DNA of 23,600 nucleotides from Pseudomonadota bacterium. GTDB taxonomy: Bacteria > Pseudomonadota > Alphaproteobacteria > Rhizobiales > Devosiaceae. Below, one piece after another: positions 1-6,485 of the stretch. The stretch lies in the NCBI GenBank assembly GCA_023428425.1, contig JAEYYP010000462.1, positions 1 through 23,600 on the forward strand, in the 5' to 3' direction. The notes below the pieces were generated by a model, which worked only from the letters and a program-made list of their open reading frames with translations, made no database searches and was not told the DNA's origin. Position numbers and translations under genes: made by a program. How positions within the stretch are numbered: the first letter of the stretch is position 1; each line of letters starts with the position of its first letter.

Positions 1-52
1 GCTCCTTCAATATCCCGATGATCTGTTCTTCGTTGAACCTGCTGCGCTTCAT
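1..52 (-). CDS. IS3-family transposase OrfA, N-terminal fragment
   Basis: The minus strand from an ATG at 52-50 encodes MKRSRFNEEQIIGILKE before the window ends. This is the highly conserved N-terminus of IS3-family OrfA proteins, the start of the helix-turn-helix domain that binds the element's ends. In this family OrfA is normally joined to the DDE integrase OrfB by a programmed -1 frameshift; that part is not visible here. The fragment looks intact as far as it goes. Family assignment rests on this short but very characteristic stretch. Confidence 0.8.
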   Translation of the reverse strand, partial: MKRSRFNEEQIIGILKE

Positions 53-115
53 GCGTCCGCCCTCTGTTGCGGCGGACTCTACCAAAATCTGGAGGAGATC
101 TAGGGGCTCAGGTCA
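1..115 (-). mobile_element. IS3-family insertion sequence, partial (one end)
   Basis: Read on the minus strand, this is the start of an IS3-family element running off the left edge of the window. It holds an OrfA start (next entry) preceded by a short leader. The terminal inverted repeat appears to lie at about 103-115, where the minus strand reads TGACCTGAGCCCC, in keeping with TG-starting ends in this family. The exact tip could be 110 or 115, because both positions begin with TGA on the minus strand. The other end and any target-site duplication are outside the window. Confidence 0.7.
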
Positions 116-416
116 ACACCGGCGCACCCTGATGGAAAATCCTGGTCGTGCGTTGCCACCGTCGACACCGAAGGAGGAGTAGCCGTAACACTAACGCGCA
201 CTGCGCACCTGGCACTCGAGATGCAGGGTTTCTACATTCGGTCCGTGACCAAGGGTGGATAGTGCTGCCACTGCGCAGCGCAGCGGTGCCGCCAAGAAGA
301 TCTTTATCCAGGCGCAATTGCCGCAGTTCCTTGCGCGTCAACAAACAGCCGCACTCGTCGGGGGTGTATTGCGTCCGAACCTGTGTTTGCTCCCACCGGT
401 TGTTATTCGGCTTCCA
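116..416. other. about 300 bp without a convincing gene
   Basis: This lies between the IS3 end and the globin-like gene. Open frames exist on both strands but none has a recognisable protein or a well-placed ribosome binding site. The frame of the downstream gene stays open back to a GTG at 255. That extension (Ala/Arg/Pro-rich, no family features) does not look like coding sequence, and its only purine run directly abuts the GTG. I see no tRNA or promoter I can defend. Confidence 0.5.
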
Positions 417-872
417 ATGCCCTTCCTCGTATCAGCGCCATCCATCTACTTCGACGAGTCCGAAATCCGGGATCTGGTCGCCGAGTTCAGTGAGCGTCTC
501 CGGCGCGACGGGCGCGTGCGCCCTGCCCTTGACCGACTGGTTGGCAATCGCTGGTTCGAGGCGGAGCAGAATGCGGAGAAGTTCCTCGCCGCAACGCTCT
601 TCATGACCGATCGGCCTGAGGTGGACAGGGACTTCCTCTTGCGAGCGGTGGAGGTGCTTGGGCATGAAGAGATCGACGTCCTGGCCGAAATCATGCTCGA
701 CTGTGCACTTGCGGCGTTTCCGTTGCAGAGCGCCGCTGCAATTGCCGAGGTGTCCGAGATGCTGGCCGAGACGATGAGTGCGGTCATCGCCGGTGAGGAT
801 CGGGATCGGCAGCAGCGCCTCAGCAAGGTCTATTCGCGCCTCTCGTCAGGTACCCTCATGGGAAGATTTTGA
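417..872 (+). CDS. divergent truncated-hemoglobin-like protein, probably without heme ligand
   Basis: This is a 151-residue soluble protein from the ATG at 417; the frame could also start at a GTG at 255. Residues about 14-124 follow the helical pattern of group III truncated hemoglobins: a start like EIRDLVAEFSERLRRD, a Trp in the middle (NRWFEAE), and a C-terminal helix pair ending in AAIAEVSEMLAETM. Group III trHb genes are often found near respiratory genes, and this one lies close to a cbb3 cluster. Two key positions look changed. The B-helix Phe-Tyr pair reads Phe-Ser (EFSERL), and no His falls where the proximal heme ligand is expected (the stretch reads LLRAVEVLGHEE, with the only His several residues late). 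If homology is real it may be a heme-free globin fold. I infer the family from pattern only, and an unrelated helical protein is possible. Confidence 0.45.
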   Translation: MPFLVSAPSIYFDESEIRDLVAEFSERLRRDGRVRPALDRLVGNRWFEAEQNAEKFLAATLFMTDRPEVDRDFLLRAVEVLGHEEIDVLAEIMLDCALAAFPLQSAAAIAEVSEMLAETMSAVIAGEDRDRQQRLSKVYSRLSSGTLMGRF

Positions 873-939
873 TCAGCTGCTTCCGGTTGTCGTTGCGAAG
901 CCGAAGTGGAATATTGGAAATGGCCATCCTGCAACTGCG

Positions 940-962
940 TTCGCGTACCAAACGCGAAAGGA
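940..962 (+). promoter_or_regulatory. hairpin running into the ribosome binding site of the 43-aa gene
   Basis: TTCGCGT (940-946) and ACGCGAA (952-958) are a perfect 7-bp inverted repeat with a 5-base loop. The right arm overlaps the first bases of the Shine-Dalgarno AAAGGA (957-962), which sits 7 bases before the GTG at 970. Folding would partly hide the ribosome binding site, or the palindrome could be an operator. Function is inference; the repeat itself is directly visible. Confidence 0.4.
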
Positions 963-969
963 CACCCCG

Positions 970-1101
970 GTGAACGAAGCCAACGAAAAATCCTACGGCT
1001 GGGCTGCCGTGTTGACCGTGGCTCTCGGGGCAGCGGTCATCATTCCCAGCATGGCGGCATTGGCCGCGGCCCTGTTCGCTGCCGCCACTGCTGTGTTCTA
1101 G
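970..1101 (+). CDS. small hydrophobic membrane peptide, 43 aa
   Basis: A GTG at 970 with a good Shine-Dalgarno (AAAGGA at 957-962, 7-base spacing) opens a 43-residue frame. It begins VNEANEKSYGW and continues as one long hydrophobic stretch rich in Ala, Val and Leu, enough for one transmembrane helix or a tight hairpin. The same frame is open upstream to 778, but that part runs through the globin-like gene in another frame and is not credible coding sequence. Its stop TAG shares the four bases CTAG with the stop of ccoI on the other strand (1098-1101). I do not recognise a family. Position suggests a small partner of the respiratory block, but that is inference. Confidence 0.5.
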   Translation: MNEANEKSYGWAAVLTVALGAAVIIPSMAALAAALFAAATAVF

Positions 1102-3365
1102 AATTGGGCCGCCTCGGAGACTTCCAACGGCGCTGCATCGCCGACACCATGCGCTCGTGAGGCTGCCGCCGCACCTCTGCGCTCCCCAAGACGCAGACGA
1201 AGTGCGTTGAGCACCACGATCAGCGATGACGACGACATCGCGAGGGCAGCGATGAGCGGCGTCACCTGACCCGTGATCGCCAGAGGCACCGCGACGAGGT
1301 TGTAGCCGATGGCGATCGTGAGGTTCTGAAAGACGATCTGCGCCGCCCGTCGCGCAGTCATGACCACGAAGGGCACTGCCCTCAGATCATCCCCCATGAA
1401 AATGAAATCTGCTGCGCTACGACCGATATCGGCCGCGCTCGACGGCGCCATTGAGGCGTGGGCCGCACGCATTGCTGGTGCATCGTTGATGCCGTCGCCC
1501 ACCATCAACGTCTTGCCGACAGCCACGTCCGCCGACTTCTCCTGGGGTGTCAATGCGAACCGCGATGCGGCAATTCCGGCCTGCGCAGCCGCGGCCAAGA
1601 CGGGGGTTCTGCTGTCTCCGGAGAGCAGTCGCACCGGCAGATGCGATGATTGGAGCGCGCCGACTGCGGCCGGCGCCTCGGGGCGTACCGCCTCTTCAAA
1701 GGAAAACCGCCCCACCACGACGCCGTCGCGGCCGAGCCAGACGCCCTCTCCCTCGACTGCGTCATCGGGAGCAACCCAAGCGGGAGAACCAAGGCGCCAT
1801 GCACCTCCGTCCACAACAGCTTCTAGCCCTCTGCCCGCGACTTCTGTGACCCGCTCCAGAACTCGCTTCGACGGGGCCAGCGACTGAGCTATCGCCCGCG
1901 ACAAGGGATGATTGCTCGCACTCGCCAGAGCCGCCGCGATGTCGGCAACGCGCGCATCCGAGACGTCCTGGCGTGCCAGCCGTGGAGTGCCGGTCGTCAG
2001 GGTTCCCGTCTTGTCGAAGGCGACGGAGTCGATCTGGGCGATCCGCTCCAGCGCGGCACCATCCTTCATCAGCACGCCCCGCTCCATCAGCCGCCCAGCC
2101 GCCACCACGTGCACCATGGGGACGGCAAGTGCGAGGGCGCATGGGCAGGTGATGATCAGTACCGCCGTTGCGTTCATCAGTGCCTGATGCCAGTCGCCGC
2201 CGAAAAGGCCCCAGCCGACGAAGGTGGAGAGTGCAATAGCGTGGATCACTGGAGCATAGATGGCAGCGGCGCGGTCGGCCAAACGCCGCCGCTCGGTCTT
2301 GGCCTCCTCGGCTGCCTCCATAAGCGTTCTGACGCGGGAGAGAAACGAATCGGTCGATGGCCTCTCGACCCGTACATGGATCATTCCACCGATGTTGACG
2401 GCGCCGGCAGGCACCGAGGTTCCTTTCTCGGCTGCGACCGGCGTCGATTCCCCGGTCGCAACCGCATTGTCGAAGGCCCCCGGGCCTAGTGCCGCCACAT
2501 CGACGGGTACCCGCTCGCCGGCCCTGAGCTCGATGATCATCCCCGGCTCGATCTCGTCGAGAGCGATGTATTCGCGCGTTCCGTCGTCGCGAATTCGATT
2601 GGCGCCCTTCGGCGCAAGTCGCGCCAGGTTGTTGATGGCGCTTCGGGCCCGTTCGCGCATGAGATGGTCCAGCGTCCTGCCGGCGAGAAGGAAGAAGAGC
2701 AGCATTACGGCCGCATCGAAATAGGCGTGCGCTCCGCCAGTGACGGTTTCGACGAGACTCATCGCTGTCGCTAGAAGGACGCCGATGCTGATCGGGACGT
2801 CCATGTTGGTGCGCCCTACCCGCAGCGCGTTCCAGGCCGATCGGAAGAACGTGCGTCCGGAAAACGCGACCGCAGGTATCGCGATCAGCGCCGAAATCCA
2901 ATGGAAAGGATCACGTATCGCGATATCGGCCCCTGACCAGACGGAAACCGAAAACAGCATGATGTTGCTGGCCGCAAATCCGGCGACCGCTAGCGCCACG
3001 ACAAGGCGGCGCAACACTGGATCAGCCGCATCCGCCTGATCTGGCTGATCGAGGACAAGGCTCCGGTACCCGGCGCGCTCTATGGCCGCGTGCAATTCCA
3101 CCGGCGAGCCCTTGTTCGGATCGAAGGCGATACGCACTCGGCGGCGGCTCAGGTTCACCCGCGCCGAGCGGACCATCGGGAGTTGAACCAAGCTTGCCTC
3201 GATGGCGTTGATACAGGCCCCGCAATGGGCGTCGGGCACGGCGAAATCGAGTTGCCGGGACCCGTCGGTGAGCGCGATACTTGCCAACAGGAGCGCGTCG
3301 CCGTCATCCTCGAGTGCAGTTGCAGCCGGCTGCGCCATGTACTCGCCGGGCGCGCAGCAGGTCAT
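1098..3365 (-). CDS. ccoI: cation-transporting P1B-type ATPase FixI/CcoI (copper, cbb3 maturation)
   Basis: This 755-residue P1B ATPase exports copper across the inner membrane to feed cbb3 oxidase assembly. Visible in order: a Cys-rich N-terminus (MTCCAPG), an HMA metal-binding domain with HCGAC at 47-51, transmembrane helices from about 118, the actuator TGES at 304-307, the CPC ion-binding motif at 407-409, the phosphorylation motif DKTGTLT at 451-457, the HP pair at 486-487, and GDGIND at 623-628. The ATG at 3365 has GGGAG six bases upstream. The stretch between EK (609-610) and MVGDG is a few residues shorter than usual in the P-domain. FixI rather than CopA is favoured by the single HMA domain, the FixI-like membrane region and the adjacent ccoS and ccoNOQP. 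It is divergent from ccoS and convergent with the 43-aa gene. Confidence 0.93.
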   Translation of the reverse strand: MTCCAPGEYMAQPAATALEDDGDALLLASIALTDGSRQLDFAVPDAHCGACINAIEASLVQLPMVRSARVNLSRRRVRIAFDPNKGSPVELHAAIERAGYRSLVLDQPDQADAADPVLRRLVVALAVAGFAASNIMLFSVSVWSGADIAIRDPFHWISALIAIPAVAFSGRTFFRSAWNALRVGRTNMDVPISIGVLLATAMSLVETVTGGAHAYFDAAVMLLFFLLAGRTLDHLMRERARSAINNLARLAPKGANRIRDDGTREYIALDEIEPGMIIELRAGERVPVDVAALGPGAFDNAVATGESTPVAAEKGTSVPAGAVNIGGMIHVRVERPSTDSFLSRVRTLMEAAEEAKTERRRLADRAAAIYAPVIHAIALSTFVGWGLFGGDWHQALMNATAVLIITCPCALALAVPMVHVVAAGRLMERGVLMKDGAALERIAQIDSVAFDKTGTLTTGTPRLARQDVSDARVADIAAALASASNHPLSRAIAQSLAPSKRVLERVTEVAGRGLEAVVDGGAWRLGSPAWVAPDDAVEGEGVWLGRDGVVVGRFSFEEAVRPEAPAAVGALQSSHLPVRLLSGDSRTPVLAAAAQAGIAASRFALTPQEKSADVAVGKTLMVGDGINDAPAMRAAHASMAPSSAADIGRSAADFIFMGDDLRAVPFVVMTARRAAQIVFQNLTIAIGYNLVAVPLAITGQVTPLIAALAMSSSSLIVVLNALRLRLGERRGAAAASRAHGVGDAAPLEVSEAAQF

Positions 3366-3455
3366 GACGTGCTCCCGCAGTACTGGCGCGGTGGTTTCTC
3401 ATGGCGTTGTGCGCAGCTATGGCAAGGCTGCCGGTGCAACGGAGGAACGTAGAAA
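3366..3455. promoter_or_regulatory. divergent ccoI / ccoS intergenic region
   Basis: These 90 bases separate the start of ccoI (minus) from that of ccoS (plus) and should hold promoters for both. GGGAG (minus, 3372-3376) serves ccoI and GGAGG (plus, 3441-3445) serves ccoS. I looked for a TTGAT-N4-ATCAA anaerobox (FNR/FixK site) and did not find a good match. Confidence 0.5.
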
Positions 3456-3602
3456 ATGGAAGGTCTGTGGTTGCTCATTCCGGTCGCGATTCTCATGGGC
3501 GTCGTCGGTCTAGCTGCGTTTCTCTGGTCGCTGCGATCGGGCCAGTACGACGACATGGAAGGTGCTGCCCATCGCATCCTCAACGATGATGAGCGACCCT
3601 GA
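3456..3602 (+). CDS. ccoS: cbb3-type oxidase assembly protein CcoS (FixS)
   Basis: This 48-residue protein begins MEGLWLLIPVAI, continues through one transmembrane helix (about 4-24), then reads FLWSLRSGQYDDMEGAAHRI. The signature W-(A/S)-x-x-(S/R)-GQ(Y/F)-D-D-x-(E/D)-G is the hallmark of the CcoS/FixS family, which is needed to insert heme b and copper into CcoN. The ATG at 3456 has GGAGG at 3441-3445. Normally ccoS directly follows ccoI in a ccoGHIS operon. Here it lies on the opposite strand, facing away from ccoI, and its stop is one base from the stop of the DUF2189 gene. That orientation implies a local inversion, but the reading frame is intact. Confidence 0.9.
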   Translation: MEGLWLLIPVAILMGVVGLAAFLWSLRSGQYDDMEGAAHRILNDDERP

Positions 3603-3603
3603 A

Positions 3604-4434
3604 TCATTTGGCTTCGCCGCCGCTGCCCTCCACGATGGCCCGGTAGGCGTGCCAGGTCGCATGGCCCAGCAGTGGGAAAACGATCACCAAGCCCACAAGG
3701 GCTGTGGCGACGCACAGAGCCCATAGCAGCGTCACGATTGCGCCCCAGGCGATCATGACGGCGGCATTGTTCCAGACGAACTTGAGGCTTCGGGCCATCG
3801 CCGTGACAGCATCGAGCCGTTCGGTCAGCAGCATGGGCACCGAGAGAGCGCTGATGGCGAAGCCGAAGGCCGCGAACAGGCCACCCACCAGCGTTCCCGT
3901 CAAAAGCATCCCCCAACCCTGCGGCGTGGTGGTCAGCAACGGGATCAGTTGGTGGGTGCCGGGGAAGGCGCGGTAGCCGAAGAACAGCGCGTAGATCAGA
4001 ACCGCCGCGCGCATCCAGAGCAGCATCAGCAGCATCAGCAGCAGACCCATGAAAATGATCTGACCGATGGAACCAGTGCGGACGGCCAGCATCTGGTCCA
4101 GCCGCACCTTACCGCCGTTTTCAAGTCGGCGGCTCTTTTCGTAAAGGCCCACCGCTATGACAGGGCCGATGATCATGAACCCCGCCAAGGCTGGAAACAG
4201 CACGTAGTCCCATCCCATCGTGAACATGGTGTAGACCACGGTGATCGAAACCACGAAGACCAGAGCGCCATAGAGCAGGCTCGAAACGGCCCCTCGCCAC
4301 AGGTCGCGCCAGCCGCGCGCCAGCCAGGTCAGCGCTGCCTTTGCCGGCAGATGCCGTTGCTTGCTGTCGTCGAGCGTCTGCTCAATCCCCGAGGTCTCGC
4401 TCAGCAGCCAGTAGTTCTCGTCCGACTCCGCCAT
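3604..4434 (-). CDS. DUF2189 family integral membrane protein
   Basis: This 276-residue protein has an N-terminal cytosolic segment of about 40 residues and about six hydrophobic segments. One holds the typical FPALAGFMIIGPVIAVGLYE stretch with Gly/Pro-rich turns, and another reads GFAISALSVPMLLTER. These are features of the DUF2189 family, whose biochemical role is unknown; members are sometimes labelled oxidase subunits, but no heme or copper ligands are seen. AGGAGG lies just before the ATG at 4434. The gene starts 9 bases after the 69-aa gene that follows ccoP, so it is most likely the last gene of the ccoNOQP transcript. Its stop is nearly in contact with that of ccoS on the other strand. 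Confidence 0.75.
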   Translation of the reverse strand: MAESDENYWLLSETSGIEQTLDDSKQRHLPAKAALTWLARGWRDLWRGAVSSLLYGALVFVVSITVVYTMFTMGWDYVLFPALAGFMIIGPVIAVGLYEKSRRLENGGKVRLDQMLAVRTGSIGQIIFMGLLLMLLMLLWMRAAVLIYALFFGYRAFPGTHQLIPLLTTTPQGWGMLLTGTLVGGLFAAFGFAISALSVPMLLTERLDAVTAMARSLKFVWNNAAVMIAWGAIVTLLWALCVATALVGLVIVFPLLGHATWHAYRAIVEGSGGEAK

Positions 4435-4443
4435 CGCATCCTC

Positions 4444-4653
4444 CTAGCAGGACGATTTCGCCGCTGCGTACTGCCCTGGTTCCGATTCGCCCGCCTTGTG
4501 GTGCGCCAGGCACTCCGGTTGTGATTCCAGCGCCACCATCAGGAAGTGAAGGTTGGCTCCGATGAAGATCGCCATGATCAGGGCGGCCCAGAACATCACC
4601 CAGCCCCGCCAGGACTTCTTCTTGGATGCGTCTCCTACAGCCTCGGGCATCAT
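4444..4653 (-). CDS. small membrane protein coupled to ccoP, 69 aa
   Basis: The start ATG (4653-4651) overlaps the ccoP stop as ATGA, implying translational coupling. The next ATG at 4650 is an equally possible start. The protein has a charged N-terminus (SKKKSWRGW), one transmembrane helix (about 19-38) containing IFIGANLHFLMVAL, then a short tail with SQPECLAHHK and a C-terminal Cys. I have a recollection of similar short proteins with an ANxH...SQPxC pattern in alphaproteobacteria, without assigned function. Placement inside the oxidase operon suggests an accessory role in oxidase assembly or stability; that is inference. It is much shorter than FixH/CcoH, which normally spans about 160 residues, so I do not call it CcoH. 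Confidence 0.65.
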   Translation of the reverse strand: MMPEAVGDASKKKSWRGWVMFWAALIMAIFIGANLHFLMVALESQPECLAHHKAGESEPGQYAAAKSSC

Positions 4654-5534
4654 GGCGTGCTCACGTTTAGTGAGTTCACGTAGAGGGCCAGCATCCTGAT
4701 CTCCTCCGGCGCAAGGCGTTCGTCCCAGGTGGGCATGTGTCCCTGGCGGCCCCCGTGGATGGAGGCGATGATCATGTCAAGGTCGCCGCCATAGATCCAG
4801 GCGTCATCCACGAGATTGGGCACGCCCGCGTCCCGGTCGCCGATAGCGGTCTCGCCATGGCATCCGGCACAATTGGCGACGTAGATTTCCTGACCGGATT
4901 CGATCCGAGACAGGTTTTCGGAGGTCGAATAGTCGGGATGGCTGAGCGAATAGACATAAGCGGCAGCCGCCCTCACCTCCAATCCGGTAAGCATCTGCTC
5001 ACGGCCGAAGGCCGGCATCTGCGCGAACCGCGTCTCGTCGTGACGGGCGTTGATGCCGACCCTCATGGTCTCGGCGATCGCCTCCGGCGATCCGTCGCCC
5101 CAGAGCCAATCGCCGTCCGTGAGGTTGGGATAACCAGCATTGCCCTGTGCATCGCGGCCATGGCACACGGCGCAATTGTCGCCGAACAGCTGGTGCCCGG
5201 TCTCGGTCACACGAACCATCAGCGCTTCGTCGGCGGCGATCTCGTCGTATGAGAGGGCGTTCACCTGATCGACCCATCCGGATCGGACCTGCTGGTCCTC
5301 CCGCAGCCTCGCCTCCACGATCTCCCTCTGGTCGATGCCGAGCAGGCCCTTGGTGTAGGTGAAGGCGAGAGGCCAGGCCGGCATGAGGACCCAATAGATC
5401 ACCGCCCAGACGTGCGTGATGATGATGAAGAGCAGCACCGCGCGCGGCACCGGAGTATCGAGTTCCTTGATGCCATTCCAATCGTGTCCGGTGGTCTCAG
5501 TGCCAGAAACTGGATCGACCTCCTTGTGGCTCAT
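4650..5534 (-). CDS. ccoP: cbb3-type cytochrome c oxidase subunit III, CcoP (diheme c)
   Basis: This 294-residue membrane-anchored diheme cytochrome c passes electrons from soluble cytochromes to CcoO/CcoN. The ATG at 5534 was chosen because GGAGG precedes it and the protein then starts in the family manner (MSHKEVDPVSG...). The frame extends 40 residues upstream, but only by running through ccoQ. Visible: one N-terminal transmembrane helix (about 31-51), heme motif CAVCH (121-125) with likely Met ligand in QMPAFG (M173), and heme motif CAGCH (222-226) with Met in GHMPTW (M267). The start overlaps the ccoQ stop by four bases and the stop overlaps the start of the 69-aa gene. Confidence 0.95.
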   Translation of the reverse strand: MSHKEVDPVSGTETTGHDWNGIKELDTPVPRAVLLFIIITHVWAVIYWVLMPAWPLAFTYTKGLLGIDQREIVEARLREDQQVRSGWVDQVNALSYDEIAADEALMVRVTETGHQLFGDNCAVCHGRDAQGNAGYPNLTDGDWLWGDGSPEAIAETMRVGINARHDETRFAQMPAFGREQMLTGLEVRAAAAYVYSLSHPDYSTSENLSRIESGQEIYVANCAGCHGETAIGDRDAGVPNLVDDAWIYGGDLDMIIASIHGGRQGHMPTWDERLAPEEIRMLALYVNSLNVSTP

Positions 5535-5695
5535 GGCTTGTCCTCCTTGCGCAGGATGGCCGTCTTGGCCGCCTTGAACCTGGTGCGGTTCGACGGCCAG
5601 AAAGTGTATGCGACCACGCCAATCGCCAGTGCGATCAGGTAGAATAGGCCCCAACTCTTCGAGAAGAAGACAACGGCGTCATGACCCCAGTCCAT
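5531..5695 (-). CDS. ccoQ: cbb3-type cytochrome c oxidase subunit CcoQ
   Basis: A 54-residue protein starts at the ATG at 5695 (MDWGHDAVVFFSKSWGLFYL). It has one transmembrane helix (about 16-33) ending in the family motif TFWPSNRTRFKAAKTAIL. CcoQ stabilises the complex and the association of CcoP. The frame is open upstream to 5785, but that part overlaps the 3' end of ccoO and lacks the family start. The first 17 bases overlap ccoO, and the stop overlaps the ccoP start. Confidence 0.88.
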   Translation of the reverse strand: MDWGHDAVVFFSKSWGLFYLIALAIGVVAYTFWPSNRTRFKAAKTAILRKEDKP

Positions 5696-6482
5696 CTTCA
5701 CCCTCCGTGGTATCGCCAGCATCAGGCCCTTGATCCTCCGGTCCCAATGCTTCCTCGGGCGCAGCCGTTCCCTGATAGGCGGCATCGGTCATCTGGCCGA
5801 GCACCTGGAGATAGGCGACGAGCGCGTCCATTTCGGTCAGCCGGGTGACCGCGCCGTCGAAGGCGCTGACCTGTGTCTCGTCGCCATACCGCTCCACTAG
5901 CCCTTGCACGCCTTCTGCGTCCGGGTTGGCCTGCGCTTGAACGTCGGCGACGGCGCTCTCGATCATCTGTTCGGTGTAGGGAACGCCGAGGGCGCTCTGC
6001 GCCCTGAGCCTGTTGGCCACCGTCAGCGCATCGAGATCGGTGGCATTGAGCCACGGATAGGCCGGCATGTTCGATTCCGGCACCACGTCGCGCGGGTTGT
6101 TGAGGTGCTCGACATGCCACTGATCCGAGTACTTGCCGCCGACGCGCGCCAGGTCAGGACCGGTGCGCTTTGATCCCCACAGCATGGGTCGATCGTATTG
6201 CGACTCGACTGCCAGCGAGAATGGCCCGTAGCGGTCGACCTCGTCGGCCAGCGTGCGGATCATCTGGCTGTGGCAGGCGTAGCAGCCCTCCCGGACATAG
6301 ATGTCACGCCCGAGCAGCTCGAGCGGCGTATACAGGCGCATATCGGGCACCTCTTCGACCGTCTCGTCGATGGTGAAAAGCGGTGCGATCTCGACGATGC
6401 CGCCAACGCTGGCGGCCGCTATGATCGCCAGCACGAAGCCGATTGCCGTCCGTTCCAGCTTGCGGTGGATGAGTTCGGCCAT
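5679..6482 (-). CDS. ccoO: cbb3-type cytochrome c oxidase subunit II, CcoO (monoheme c)
   Basis: This 267-residue membrane-anchored monoheme cytochrome c sits between CcoP and the CcoN active site. There is one N-terminal transmembrane helix (about 13-34). Next come YTPLELLGRDIYVREGC and the heme motif CYACH (67-71), then WGSKRTGPDLARVGGKYSD, which is almost invariant in the family. The axial Met is M139 in ESNMPAYPW. The last ~30 residues are acidic and low in complexity (EDQGPDAGDTTEGEDG), an extension not needed for heme binding. It begins 3 bases after the ccoN stop. Confidence 0.95.
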   Translation of the reverse strand: MAELIHRKLERTAIGFVLAIIAAASVGGIVEIAPLFTIDETVEEVPDMRLYTPLELLGRDIYVREGCYACHSQMIRTLADEVDRYGPFSLAVESQYDRPMLWGSKRTGPDLARVGGKYSDQWHVEHLNNPRDVVPESNMPAYPWLNATDLDALTVANRLRAQSALGVPYTEQMIESAVADVQAQANPDAEGVQGLVERYGDETQVSAFDGAVTRLTEMDALVAYLQVLGQMTDAAYQGTAAPEEALGPEDQGPDAGDTTEGEDGLGS

Positions 6483-6485
6483 GGC

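Noticed and set aside
1762..2901. A 379-codon minus-strand frame inside ccoI
   Set aside because: It is an Arg-rich frame shift of the ATPase, whose own frame has all catalytic motifs intact.
3604..4434. Calling the DUF2189 protein an oxidase subunit
   Set aside because: No heme or copper ligands are seen; the similarity is only to DUF2189 membrane proteins.
4444..4653. Calling the 69-aa protein CcoH/FixH
   Set aside because: CcoH is much longer and has a periplasmic domain that is absent here.
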